A DNA stretch of 64,000 nucleotides from Cyrtodaria siliqua (lineage: Eukaryota; Mollusca; Bivalvia; Adapedonta; Hiatellidae). The notes below the pieces were generated by a model. The model saw nothing but the letters and a program-made list of their open reading frames with translations, did not search any database and was not told the origin of the DNA. Shown piece after piece: positions 36,223 through 47,780 of this stretch; position 1 is the stretch's first letter, and every line of letters begins with the position of its first letter. Location: contig JAWPHD010001291.1 of assembly GCA_037043455.1 (NCBI GenBank), forward strand, positions 1 through 64,000, written 5' to 3'. The translations under genes were made by a program, and so were the position numbers.

Positions 36223-36543
36223 AAAATTGAAGAACCGAGTAGCTGCCCAGACTGCCAGGGACAGAAAAAAGACATTGATGACGGATCTTGAGGAGCGAAT
36301 GGCTGAACTCGAACAGGAAAACAGAAAACTCAGCATGGAAAATGCGACACTGAAAGCCGCGACGGGCTCTCTATCTCAGGAGAACATGACTTTGAAGGAG
36401 CGATTGTGCGCCGTTAGTGAGGCGCCCGTTAAGACGGAGACAGGGTTCGGATCAGCAGTATCCACTGACCTTCTGCCGCAAGGACAGACCCTGCCTGCGT
36501 CTTACTGGGTGAAGACCTACGCTGCATCAATGCTGACTCTCAG
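36223..36543 (+). CDS. XBP1: XBP1 exon 2: bZIP and IRE1-spliced segment
   Basis: After the acceptor ttttag, the exon gives 'KLKNRVAAQTARDRKKTLM', the DNA-contacting basic helix with the bZIP Asn and Arg. The leucine zipper/coiled coil follows ('LEERMAELEQENRKLSMENA...'). Downstream, the twin IRE1 hairpins lie at 36449-36463 and 36469-36483. In the unspliced frame the exon ends in a hydrophobic run (SYWVKTYAASMLTL) that continues into exon 3 (SLSLLLASS) and corresponds to the HR2 segment that brings XBP1u mRNA to the ER membrane. The conventional donor is CTCAG|gttagt and leaves 2 nt. Confidence 0.95.
36449..36483 (+). promoter_or_regulatory. XBP1: IRE1 recognition: twin hairpins and 20-nt cytoplasmic intron
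   Basis: The 5' hairpin is GGAT-CAGCAGT-ATCC (36449-36463) and the 3' hairpin is CCTT-CTGCCGC-AAGG (36469-36483). Both are perfect 4-bp stems with 7-nt loops of the form CNGCNGN, the known IRE1 substrate. Cleavage after loop position 3 (36455 and 36475) removes 36456-36475, 20 nt, and shifts the frame by the same phase as the mammalian 26-nt intron. The new frame stays open to the XBP1s stop at 37778-37780. The 20-nt length is read from loop geometry and not from a transcript. Confidence 0.88.
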
Positions 36544-36823
36544 GTTAGTCGAGTGGTTAAAATAATTAGTAAAATGGTGGATAAAATTTATTATGTTCAT
36601 TTACACACCATATGCATGGTATGCAGTATTTCCAACGGCGTAAAAACAAATCGTAGCAGGAAAAAAAAAAGAGTACATTTTCAATTCTGTATTTCATAAC
36701 AGTCAAGATCCGTCTCGTCCCATTGTGTTTGACGTTTACTAGAGAATGGTCTACATTTATGCAAGCATCTAAGGCATAACGAGCAAACATACCTATAATG
36801 TTTTCTTCTGTTTCCAATTTCAG

Positions 36824-37780
36824 TTTGAGTCTCTTGTTAGCATCCTCCCATCGAGCCTCCAGCAAGTTACCAGAAACATGTCCACAGTTAAGCTCGAGTC
36901 CCTCCCGGGTGTCACCAGAAAGTCGCAATCCCACGGAGAAGTGGTGGGGCCCACAACAACAGAGTTGGAATCCCTCAATGAACTGATCCAATTTGACCAT
37001 ATTTATTACAAGACGCAGCCCCAGGGCAAGTCTGACTCTCATGGTCCCACTGTTGTTCAAATTAAACCTCAACCGGTTGTGAAAAAGCCGGCCACAGTTG
37101 TTCCTACTGTTAAACAATTACCTGAAAATGGCATGAAAAATGTCAAGATCATCATTACCTCAGACGTGAAAAACACAAACATTGATGGTTTAAAAACGAG
37201 TGATAAAAATGTTCTTCATATTCCTAACATGGTTATCGATGCCAATGTTCTGGACAATTTAACGCAAATGCAAGCGAATGCTGCATCAGTGAAAACTGAC
37301 ACAAATTTGGAAGAATTTATCCCAATGGAATTCACAGACAATATCGGCACACTCAGTGCTGATGATTTGACCGATTTAAACTTTGACCTTTTGGAGGATC
37401 TCGAGAATATTCTGAAGGCGGACTGTGAGGGTCTTATTTGCCCAGACAATACTGTTACAGATATGCAATCATGTGACAAGGACTCCATAGTACTTTCTGA
37501 TGCTTACGATTCCAAAACCTCGTCAAGAGGTGTAAAACGAAAAACATCACATCCAGAGATAGAAGCAATAGTCGACACCCTCACTGTTGGCGTTCCGTCG
37601 CCGTCAAAATCCATATCTAGCGATTCAGACTACTTGAGTGACGTCCCTTCTCCGTATGGTTCGGACAATATTGGCTCGTCCCTTAAGGAGACTGGTTACC
37701 CGTATGCGGAGGTCGAGTCCCCACTTGGGGATGGCATTTGGGAGGAATCATTCACGGAACTGTTTCCAGGTCTAATGTGA
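36824..37780 (+). CDS. XBP1: XBP1 exon 3: dual-coding XBP1u tail and XBP1s activation domain
   Basis: The acceptor is ccaatttcag|TTTGAG. In the unspliced frame the exon codes 'SLSLLLASSHRASSK' and ends 'WWGPQQQSWNPSMN' with TGA at 36984-36986, giving a 221-aa XBP1u. In the IRE1-spliced frame the same DNA codes 'TTELESLNELIQFDHIYYK', a segment conserved across animals, and then an acidic domain. That domain ends 'WEESFTELFPGLM' with TGA at 37778-37780 and makes a 479-aa XBP1s. Both totals are exact multiples of three with the exon limits given. XBP1s acts in the nucleus on ER-stress genes. Confidence 0.93.
   Translation, partial: FESLVSILPSSLQQVTRNMSTVKLESLPGVTRKSQSHGEVVGPTTTELESLNELIQFDHIYYKTQPQGKSDSHGPTVVQIKPQPVVKKPATVVPTVKQLPENGMKNVKIIITSDVKNTNIDGLKTSDKNVLHIPNMVIDANVLDNLTQMQANAASVKTDTNLEEFIPMEFTDNIGTLSADDLTDLNFDLLEDLENILKADCEGLICPDNTVTDMQSCDKDSIVLSDAYDSKTSSRGVKRKTSHPEIEAIVDTLTVGVPSPSKSISSDSDYLSDVPSPYGSDNIGSSLKETGYPYAEVESPLGDGIWEESFTELFPGLM
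36942..36986 (+). other. XBP1: XBP1u translational-arrest peptide
   Basis: The final residues of the unspliced product, 'WWGPQQQSWNPSMN', keep the W-G-x4-S-W-x-P-x-M-N pattern of the vertebrate XBP1u arrest peptide. That peptide pauses ribosomes so the hydrophobic segment can carry the mRNA to the ER for IRE1. Pausing here is inferred from the pattern. Confidence 0.8.
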
Positions 37781-38230
37781 AAACCTTTTTGACAAATGTT
37801 TGATAATTTTAAATGGGTCTCTAGTCAACTTACGCAAAAGTCAAAAATGTTTTCGAAAAAAAATGTTTTCGAAATGTTTTGATTTCTGAATCTTTTTATT
37901 AAGGTTTACTTTGTTTCAGTTTGGATTCTGAATGAAAATAAATAGGTTAACTGTTCAATAAAAAATATTTGTTTTGAATAAGATTGATAAAATTAATATT
38001 TGATTAATATTTGTTTTATTAAGATTATGTCAAGATTATGGATACAATATTTATGATTATTGAACTGCATAATAAAAAATATATGATTTATTCCTCTTGC
38101 ATGGGACAAGAGGGTGTGATTATTGCTTGTATTTAACTCACCTGGTGTAAATATTAATTGTATGTCTGTCCTAAGGAGTCCTTGTCTGTGATTTAATAAA
38201 TGTTATGGGCTCGGAATGTATTGTTGTTGA
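37781..38230 (+). terminator. XBP1: XBP1 3' UTR and polyadenylation signals
   Basis: AATAAA occurs at 37937-37942, 37957-37962, 38071-38076 and 38195-38200. The last is followed about 25 bp later by GT-rich 'tgtattgttgttgat', so it is the best candidate for the distal cleavage site; shorter 3' ends are possible. Confidence 0.55.
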
Positions 38231-39040
38231 TAATTTTCTCCTTTTATAAATTGTGCCACAGACATATTAATAAACAGATAGGAAACTTTCTATCTTAACC
38301 AATGAAGTAACCAAAATATCACGTGGCATCTTAACTTTTCCTTCTATCTTGTCTCTCAATTATTCACTGATTTTGATGAGAAAAGATTCATAGTGAGTAG
38401 AATGGGATTATAATAATTTATTTCAAAATAAGAAATTATATAAAAAGATGTTTAATGTTAAAAATGTTATCATTTTTCGGTTTTCTCTTGAAAATCAAGG
38501 TTTTGACAGTTTCCATCAAACACCTTTTTGCTCTCAATGTAAAGAGAAAGCAAAATACTATCGAAACGATATTAAAATTATGATGGGATTTGGCATGAAT
38601 GAAACTTGTGTCTATAAAACTATTCATGATATCAGTGCCCCAGATAACTTCTGGACTACTGGGTATTTCACTCGTGAAATTAAAATGGAGTGAATTTTAA
38701 ATTTTCAAAAATATTTCAGAAGTGTTTCTTAACGGTAACTCGCTTGTCGGTTTAGGTCCCAGTTTCAACGTTTTAATCGTCTGCACAATGCAAACGGCTT
38801 CAAAAGTAAACAAGAAAGCGCCCAGACGACTACACAATAGTATAGACTGGTATAGAGTACATATTGAACTATATAGCGTTCTCTTTTACTGCTCCACTTA
38901 ATCGATAATTATGTAAGTCCCAGTCAAGATAACCACCGGAAGTAAAATCTGCTTCTTGCAAATATTGGAATACGCACGAAAACATCAACCCATCAATCAT
39001 TTGAACACTTTGACTGTCGATACGATCGAAAATTTAAATG
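38231..39040. other. intergenic sequence downstream of XBP1
   Basis: No supported gene. An 81-codon plus frame at 38448-38693 has two cysteines close together (CSQCK) but no family I recognise and no splice or upstream context. Confidence 0.35.
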
Positions 39041-39043
39041 TTT

Positions 39044-39200
39044 GAGTGAAAAGGTAATTGCTTGCATATCTGGTACGCATGTCAGGGAAATTATTTGGGT
39101 ATTTGGCAATTTTAATTGAGTGAAAAGGAAATTGCTTGCGTATCTGGTACGCATGTCGGGGAAATTATTTGGGTATTTGGCAATTTTAATTGAGTGAAAT
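39044..39200. repeat. ~78-bp direct duplication
   Basis: A segment starting 'gagtgaaaagg' and containing 'ttgcttgc' and 'tctggtacgcatgtc' is repeated twice in tandem, nearly identical, suggesting a recent duplication. Confidence 0.8.
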
Positions 39201-39269
39201 ACTCATATGTATACGCTGCTTATCTGGGGCACTGATGATATGTGTGTTTAAAGTTGGGAAATATTTTGT

Positions 39270-39527
39270 GAAATAATCGCACTGTGCCACGTGAAATTTA
39301 GATAATTTTCAATGTCCAATGTATTTGTTATTAGGTCTGTGAGTATGCTAATAAAACTGCTTTCGGTACCTTTTTCGCACTGCCAAGTGAAATTAAGATA
39401 ATTTTCAGTGTCCGATCTATTTGATATTAGGTCTGTGATCGTGCTAATAAAAACGCTTTCGATACCTTTTTCGCAATGTGCCACGTGAAATTTAGATAAT
39501 TTTCAGTGTCCAATCTATTTGTTATTA
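39270..39527. repeat. ~95-bp tandem repeat interrupted by a transposon
   Basis: Units contain 'agataattttcagtgtccaa', 'ttattaggtctgtga' and 'gctttcgatacctttttcgc'. The third unit is cut after 'gttatta' at 39527 and resumes at 41143 with 'ggtctgtgattgtgc'. Confidence 0.8.
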
Positions 39528-41142
39528 TGGCTGCCCCACACAAAGTGTGGTAGGGGAGCCATGTTGATTTTGTGCTCTGATGTAGTTCTGTCTGTCTGTC
39601 TGTGTCACAAACGATGTCCGATCAATAACTAGAGAATGGTTGGACCAAGGGTCCTCAAACTTGGAAGGATGGTTGGTCATGACAAGTAGATGACCCCTAT
39701 TGATTTTGGGGTCACTAGGTCAAAGGTCATGGTCGCGGTGACTGAATATCAAAACGATGTCCGATCAATAACTAGAGAATGGTTGGACCTAGGGTCCTCA
39801 AACTTGGAAGGATGGTTGGTCATGACCAGTAGATGACCTCTATTGATTTTAGGGTCACTAGGTCAAAGGTCGCGGTGACTGACTATCAAAACTATGTCCG
39901 ATCAATAACTACACAATGGTTGGACCTAGGGTCCTCGAACTTGGAAGGTTGGTTGGTCAAGACCAGAAGATGACCCCTATTGATTTTGGGGCACTAGGTC
40001 AAAGGTCAAGGTCGTCGTGAACGATGTTCGACCAATAACTACACAATGGTTGGACCTAGGGTCCTCAAACTTGGAAGGATGGTTGGTCATGACCAGTAGA
40101 TGACCCCTATTGATTTTGAGGTCACTAGGTCAAAGGTCAAGGTCGCGGTGACCGACTCGAAACGATGTCCAATCAATAACTACACAATGGTTGGACCTAG
40201 GGTCCTCAAACTTGGAAGGATGGTCATGACCAGTAGATGACCCCTATTGATGTTGGGGTCACTAGGTCAAAGTTCAAGTTCGCGGTGACATTGACTATCA
40301 AAACTATGTCCGATCAAAAACTACACAATGGTTGGACCTAGGGTCCTCAAACCTGGAAGGATGGTTGGTCATGACCAGTAGATAAACCCTATTGTTTTGG
40401 GGTCAAAGGTCAAGGTCGCAGTGACCTTGACTGTCAAAACGATGTCCGATCAATAACTACACAATGGTTGGACCTAGGGTCCTAAAATTTGAAAGGGTGG
40501 TTGGTCTTGACCAGTAGATGTTGGTCATGACCGGTAGATGACTCCTATTGATTTTGGGGTCAAAGGTCAAGGTCACTGTCAAAGGTCAAGGTCACAGTGA
40601 CCTTGACTGTCAAAACGATGTCCGATCAATAACTACACAATGGTTGGACCTAGGGTCCTAAAATTTGAAAGGGTGGTTGGTCATGACCAGTAGATGTTGG
40701 TCATGACCAGTAGATGACCCTTATTGATTTTGGGGTCAAAGGTCAAGGTCGTGGTGACCTTGACTATCAAAACGATGTTCGATCAATAACTAGACAATGG
40801 TTGGACCTAGGGTCCTCAAACTTGGAAGGATGGTTGGTCATGACCAGTAGATGACCCCTATTGATTTTGGGGTCACTAGGTCAAGGTCTCGGTGACACTG
40901 ACTATCAAAACGATGTCTGATCAATAACTACACAATGGTTGGACCTCGGGTCCTCAAACTTGGAAGGATGGTTGGTCATGACCAGTAGATATTACTGATA
41001 CAGATAGTAGATACAGTCGCAGGGATATTGAATATCAAAGATCAATAGAGAACGGTTGGACCTGGAGTCGTCTATTATGTCTGTTCGGGCGAGTGGGGGA
41101 GCCATATGTTTTTGTCCCATGGACAATAACAATTTCTAGTTC
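39528..41142. mobile_element. hairpin-headed Helitron-like element with ~140-bp internal array
   Basis: The element interrupts a tandem-repeat unit, which sets its limits within a few bases. It starts with an imperfect hairpin (GGCTGCCCCACAC / GTGTGG..GGGGAGCC). It then holds about ten units of about 140 bp with 'gatgtccgatcaataact', 'ggttggacctagggtcctca' and 'catgaccagtagatgacccc'. The far end reads 'gtgggggagccatatg' and finishes near a CTAG at about 41136-41139. No target duplication is visible. This fits non-autonomous Helitron/Helentron elements such as bivalve pearl elements; the class is inferred. Confidence 0.65.
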
Positions 41143-41491
41143 GGTCTGTGATTGTGCTAATAAAATGGCTTTCGATACCTTTTTCGCCCCTAAACTGTGG
41201 CTTATTACGAGTCCCCTCAAAACTACTGTATATAATTGTGAAAAGGAAGCAATGAACACTAAAAGTAACCGTTTTATTGTCCCTGCCAAAGGAAGGACTA
41301 CTGAATTTGCATTTCTGTCCGTTTTTGCCTTTGTTATCACTTGTTTCTGACCAATAACTTTAATATTTATAATCCTATCTTGATGAAACTTTAGGACAAT
41401 GTTTATGGCCATAAGATCTTGACCAAGTTTGATAACCAGCCAGATCACACCTACTGGTATAATGCCAGAGTTGAATTATGGAGCAGTTTTT

Positions 41492-42785
41492 AGCTCTACT
41501 GGCCAAGGGCCAGCAGAGCTTATGGGATGGTGTGGTGTCCGTCGTCCGTCCGTCGTCTGTTAACTTTTGTCTCGTTAAGACGATTGGGCCTTCATTTTTC
41601 ACCGGATCTTTACCAAACTTACAGATTGTTAATATCAATGAAAGCTCGGACAAGTTCGAAAACCAGCCAGATCGGACCAGTAACTGCAGAGTTATGGCCC
41701 TTGATTTAGTTCAAAATGCTATATTTTGCCTCGTTAAGACGATAGGGCCTTCATTTTTCATCCAATCTTTACCAAACTTTATCAGATTGTTAATATCAAT
41801 GAAAGCTCGGACAAGTTCGAAAACCAGCCAGATCGGACAGGTAACAGCGGAGTTATGGCCCTTGATTTAGTTAAAAATTCTATATTTTGCCTCGTTAAGA
41901 CGATAGGGGCTTCATAGTTCATCCGATTTTTACCAAACTTGATCAGATTGTTAATATCAATGAAAGCTCTGACAAGATCGAAAACCATTCATATCGGACT
42001 AGTAACAGCGGAGTTGTGGCCCTTGATTTAGTTCAAAATGCTATATTTTGCCTCGTTAAGACGATAGGGCCTTCATTTTTCAGCCGATCTTTACCAAACT
42101 TTATCAGATTGTTAATATCAATGCAAGTTCGGCGAGTTTGAAAACCATTGATATCGGACTAGTAACAGCGGAGTAATTAATGGCCCTTGATTTAGTTCAA
42201 AATGCTATATTTTGCCTTGTTAAGACGATAGGGCCTTCATTTTTCATCCGATCTTTACCAAACTTTATCAGATTGTTAATGTCAATAAAAGCTCGGCCAA
42301 GTTTGAAAACCAGCCAGATCGGACCAGTAACAACGGAGTTATGGCCCTTGATTTTGTTATAAATGCTATAATTTACCTCGTCATATGATAGGGCCTTCAT
42401 TTTGCATCTGTTCTTTGCCAAATTTTACCAGATTTTATGATTTTCTTTTCTTTTATTTTGTTTGAATTTTATTCTTTTTTTTTTTTTTTTTTTTTTTCTT
42501 TTTTTTTAGCTCTATGTTGGACCAGTCGGACCAGTAACAGAGGAGTTATGGCTCTTGATTTAGTTAAAAATGCTATATTTTGCCTCGTTAATACGGTAGG
42601 GCCTTGATTTTTCAACTGATTTACCAAACTTTACCAGATTGATTAATTATGGCCGTTGATTTAGTCTAACTGTTTTTTGCCCGAAACTTTCAAAAAAACG
42701 TAAATGGCAGTCACTCGCTTCATTGATGTTATAAGAGCCATGTTAGCCAGTAGAGCGTCCACAGGCCCTCTTGGGCCTCTTGTTT
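41492..42785. mobile_element. pearl-type element with ~155-bp internal array
   Basis: One end is a hairpin (AGCTCTACTGGCC aaGG GCCAGCAGAGCT, 41492-41520) followed by 'gtccgtcgtccgtc'. About seven units then share 'ttcatttttcatccgatctt', 'ttaccaaactttatcagatt' and 'gagttatggcccttgattta'. A poly-T run lies at 42476-42500. The other end has a small hairpin (AGGCCC tctt GGGCCT) then 'cttgttt'. No coding sequence. Confidence 0.65.
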
Positions 42786-43401
42786 ATTTTGCCCAACAAT
42801 TGTGTTGATACACTTATCAATTAAAATCAATATAGATCGATTATATAGAGTATATGTCTCCGAAACCGCCTCTTACTCTCCGAATCCGCCTCTTACTCTC
42901 CGACACCGACTCTTCATAGAAAATGACCATAATTCTTTTCAATTTATATTCGACTGATTTTTTTTCATTGAACGATGAAAGATAGGTGATTTTAAAGTCA
43001 TAGACCTCATTCGTGGGCAGATTTCTCATATAACAGCAGAAAAACGGAGTAAAAACCATGTCCTGTTGAGAAAATTACACTCGTCGATTGACTTGAGACA
43101 ATTCTACAGACCACCTTTTTCAATATATTTCGAAACCAATACATGAAATAGGAAGGGAAAACATTCCTACATCGTACCACATTTCCCGATTTTTGAAAAA
43201 GATCGAGTAAGAGCTGAAAAAAACTATTAAATTCACACTTACCGTTGATGCTTCAATTTACTCTCCACAACCGCATCGGACGTGTCTCCGAAACGTCGTA
43301 TTATCACCTCTTTTTGGAGGCGATTGCGGAGTCTAGTAGGCGTGATATGGCGCAGTTGTAACGAGTAAACACTGGACGAATCACCATCATAAAACTCTAT
43401 A

Positions 43402-45235
43402 TTTTTAGCTCTACTGGCCTTTCTACTGGCCAAAGGCCAGGAGGGCTTATGCGATCACTTTTCGTCCGTCGTCCGTCTGTTAGCAATTTTATAAAATCGA
43501 CATCTCCTCTGAAACCGCTTGAAGGATTTTGATGAAACTTCATCACAATGTTACTTGGGAGGGCCCCTCTCAGATTTGTGTTTTTCGCGGCCGCCAGTCA
43601 TCCAAGATGGCCGCCATGGCTAAACTAGGTCAAATTTAAAGAATTTTCAAACGACATCTCCTCCGAAACCACTTATGCCATTCTACTGAAATATCATATA
43701 CATGTTCCTTGGGTTAGCCTCTATCAACTTTATGTTTTTCGTTATCGTCAAATAAAAAAAATGGCCGCCACGGCGACCCAAAGTTTACATAGAGTTATAT
43801 AGGAAAAGGTTAAAAATTACATCTTATCTAAAACCGCCTGAAAGATTTTGATGAAACTTAATCATAATGATATTTGGGATAGTTCCTCTTAGATTTGTGT
43901 TTTTCACGGCCGCCAGTCATCCAAGATGGCCGCCATAGCTAAAACTAGGTCAAATTTAAGTAAATTTCAAACGACATCTCCTCCGAAACCACTTATTCCT
44001 TTCTTGTGAAATATCATATATATGTTCCTTGGGTTAGCCTCTATCAAGTTTGTGTTTTTCGTTATCGTCAAATAATCAAAATGGCTGCCACGGCAACCCA
44101 AATTTTTACATAGAGTTATATATGAAAAGGTTAAAAATTACATCTTCTCTGAAATCGCCTGAAAGATTTTGATGAAACTTAAGCACAATGATATTTAGGA
44201 TAGTCTCTCTCAGACTTGTGTTTTTCGCGGCCGCCAGTCATCCAAGATGGCCGCCATGGCTAAACTAGGTCAAATTTAAAGAATTTTCAAACGACATCTC
44301 CTCCGAAACCACTTATGCCATTCTACTGAAATATCATATACATGTTCCTTGGGTTAGCCTCTATCAACTTTATGTTTTTCGTTATCGTCAAATAATCAAA
44401 ATGGCCGCCACGGCGACCCAAAGTTTACATAGAGTTATATAGGAAAAGGTTAAAAATTACATCTTATCTAAAACCGCCTGAAAGATTTTGATGAAACTTA
44501 ATCATAATGATATTTGGGATAGTTCCTCTTAGATTTGTGTTTTTCACGGCCGCCAGTCATCCAAGATGGCCGCCATAGCTAAAACTAGGTCAAATTTAAG
44601 TAAATTTCAAACGACATCTCCTCCGAAACCACTTATTCCATTCTTGTGAAATATCATATATATGTTCCTTGGGTTAGCCTCTATCAAGTTTGTGTTTTTC
44701 GTTATCGTCAAATAATCAAAATGGCTGAAACCGCCTGAAAGATTTTGATGAAACTTAAGCACAATGATATTTGGGATAGTCTCCCTCAGACTTGTGTTTT
44801 TCGCGGCCGCCAGTCATCCAAGATGGCCGCCATGGCTAAAACTAGGTCAAATTTAAGTAAATTTCAAACGGCATCTCCTCTGAAACCACTTATTCCATTC
44901 TTGTGAAATATCATATATATGTTCCTTGGGTTAGCCTCTATCAAGTTTATGTTTTTCGTTATCGTCGAATAATCAAAATGGCCGCCACGGCTACGCAAAA
45001 TTTACATAGAGTTATATAGGAAAACGTTAAAAATGACATCTCTGAAACCGCTTGAAGGATTTTGATGAAACTTAATCACAATGATATTTGGGATAGTCCC
45101 TCTCAGATTTGTGATTTTCGCGGCCGCGAGTCATCCAAGATAGCCGCCATGTCTAAAACTAGGTCAAATTTAAGGAAATTTCAAACAACATGTCCTCCGA
45201 AAACACTTATTCCGTTTTAAAAAACCCATTTCAAA
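43402..45235. mobile_element. pearl-type element with ~325-bp units rich in ATGGCCGCCATGG
   Basis: The head is 'ttagctctactggcc' with a stem partner 'ggccaaaggccag', then 'cgtccgtcgtccgtc'. Five to six units contain 'ccgccagtcatccaagatgg', 'ccgccatggctaaa' and 'cctccgaaaccacttat'. Several units include GCGGCCGC. The far end fades near 45230 without a clear hairpin. Confidence 0.65.
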
Positions 45236-46950
45236 CTGAATCATGAATATTTTTACATGAAACTTCCCGTTTAATTTGTAATCACTTTTAACTAGACAGT
45301 GCTACACTTAACTAATAAATACAGCCTTCATTATATGTGAATTAATACACACATGACCTTGATTTTGACATGCTACTGAGTATTGATCAATACACATTTT
45401 TTATCGAGTTTGGTCTTTATTCAAGTGCTAAAAATCATGTAAAACACCATTCAAAACAAAATTTCATGTATCGTTATTAACCTCTGAACTGATCCAGCTA
45501 ACGGGATGAAACGGCGTGCATGTAGAGTGAACAGACATACATGATTGTCACAATTCTGGTTTGTATGTCATCGAGGTGTCCACTTAGCTGAGATGAATGC
45601 ATCATCAATAGACTGTCCCCCAAATCAAGATTGAGGTTATGCAATGTTGGTGTTAGATTCAACATTTTTCATCCAATTTTCATGAAACCTTGTACGACGT
45701 CTACTAGCGCACATTGCGCATATTGTCAATGTTCTGGCTGAATGATTTTTGCGAGATCTGTGGAACTTTAAAGTTTTTCAAATGTAAGGCGTTTCTGCTC
45801 AGCTCCTACATTTTCATCTGATTTTCATGAAACTTGGAAGTGGCATTCCGGTTGAATATCTTTTGGCGGAGTCCGGGGCTTTGAAGTTTTTAAAATGTAA
45901 AGTTTATCTGCTGAACTAGTTTTCATCCTCAATATGTGCCTTCATTCAGGGAGCATCCATTCTACACATTTCTTGTGTAATTAGTCGAATGCATAACACC
46001 CCAACTCCTAAAACGTTGTAGGTGCATTGGCCTAGGTGAGATGAGAAAACCTATTGTGTTTGGGTTAAGTAGATCAAAGTCCTCATGACCTTTTATGAAA
46101 ATGTGCGTAATATTACGTTTACAACTTTGAAAGCAAGAAACTTCATAGGTACATTGCCCTATTGGTTTTGGGGTCAAAGGTCAAGGTTGTCATGGAATCA
46201 TATGGACATGCATTCTATGCAATAACTCTGGATATATAACACTTAAAAGGTGTAATGCCCTAATGAGAGGAAGCTAGGTCTACAAATGGTCTTGTATTTT
46301 TGGAGATACTGAGCGGAATGCAAATGCCCCTCTGAGGTCATGGTGACCTTGAATTTTGACCATCTGACCATAAAAGCATTAAAGATTTCCTCCTCTCACC
46401 AAGGCAATGTACCTTAGTTGTTTCAGGAGGGTACCTACCATAGGTGGTGTGCTTTTGAAGTTACCATGCAGTACATGTTCATTAGAGGTCTTTACCCTAC
46501 TGACCCCAAAAGCAATTGTTCTTTCGCTCTCCAAGGGCAATGTATTTATAGAGTTTCACGAGTGTGAGTGTCAAAATGATATTTCCGGAGTTGTCACACC
46601 TAATGCATAGGTCATAGCCGCCATGGAACAAGGATGATCCCTATTATTTTTCTTGGTCACTAGGTCAAGGTCACAGTAACCATAATAGAAAAACGGTTTC
46701 TGAGCTATAACACGGGTACCTTTCAACCTCTGATCATAAAACTTCATAGATCAACTGACCATGGCTCGGCCATCTTTGTTTACATAAAGTGCTGGTCCTA
46801 TTCCATAAAACTTCACAAGTTCCCATGGCTGATCTAGCTATCAAAATCTATCAGTAGAGCTTCAAGGTTATTGACCTCTTGTTAAATATGCAGTATGCTA
46901 TATTCAAAACTTGGGTCAAACGCATGGTTTCTGCTCAATAACTTTTATTA
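45236..46950. repeat. decayed pearl-type sequence, no gene
   Basis: Scattered phrases such as 'gggtcaaaggtcaaggt', 'cattttcatctgattttcat' and 'gagcttcaaggttattgacc' (about 46855) show old copies of the same repeat style. Open frames at 45962-46177 and 46407-46610 have no recognisable domains. Confidence 0.45.
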
Positions 46951-47780
46951 GGAATGAGGTATTGCAAGGAAACTTGCACGGTAGGTAGTTTCTTTGGACA
47001 GGAAGGTTGGTGTTGCATTTGGGTACTACTGGGGTCAAAGTCAAGGTCACTGTTACTAAAAATAGAAAAATGGTTTCCGCTCAATAACTTTTGTTTGGAG
47101 AGTTATTGTGACGAAACTTGCTGGGTAGGTAGGAGAGGTTTTGCAATGAAACTTGCAGGGTATGTAGCTTATATGGAAAGGATGGTTTGGATTGCATTTG
47201 GGGTCACTGGGGTCAAGGTCACTGTTATTAAAAAAAGAACAAGAGCTGTCAGAGGACAGCGCAGCTAGACTATTCGATTTTTTTGGAGAATAAGAAATGA
47301 TACACCCGGCATACCATCAGAAAAAGACAGTGAAAACAAATGAAGGGGCGAGCTGGATGTGTCAAGAAGGAAAACATTGGAATTTCCAATAAATCAACTG
47401 GGCCACAATTTTTCTGTGATGACAGGGCAAATTTTATAAGTTGAAAATTTTAAAAAATGTGTTAAAAGTAGATGTAAAATACTAAATGCATTTGACCTTT
47501 GACCCCTTTGTGTGATCTTGACCTTTCATCCAATAATATTGAACTCAATAGATATGATCATCGTCCCATTTATAATAAAGTATGCAAGTTTGATGATATT
47601 GGATAAAAAATGTTGAAGTTATTTACATGTTAAGAAATGCGGTCGTAAACATTAACCTGATGCTAAGAGCCTATCAACACATAAATGCAATTTGTGACCA
47701 TGAACTTTGACCTTTAGACCCCATAAGATCCTTTGAACAGTCGAGCTAAAAATATCAAATTAAAGTTTGACCCAGGAGCT
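46951..47780. repeat. decayed pearl-type units and the head of another family
   Basis: 'gggtcaaggtcactgtta' phrases recur. At about 47240-47275 a hairpin AGCTGTC agag GACAGCGCAGCT precedes 'agactattcgattttt', also seen at 61555-61600; this marks a third hairpin type in the window. Confidence 0.45.

Noticed and set aside
36227..36565. XBP1 exon 2 read as an independent 112-codon gene ending at 36565
   Set aside because: The start is a TTG within the basic region and the end lies in an intron; splice sites at 36223 and 36543 place it inside XBP1.
36566..37117. 183-codon minus-strand frame opposite XBP1 exon 3
   Set aside because: Shadow of the XBP1 coding strand with no recognisable features.
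38448..38693. 81-codon plus frame with a CxxC
   Set aside because: No family recognised, AT-rich, no neighbouring exon; left as intergenic.
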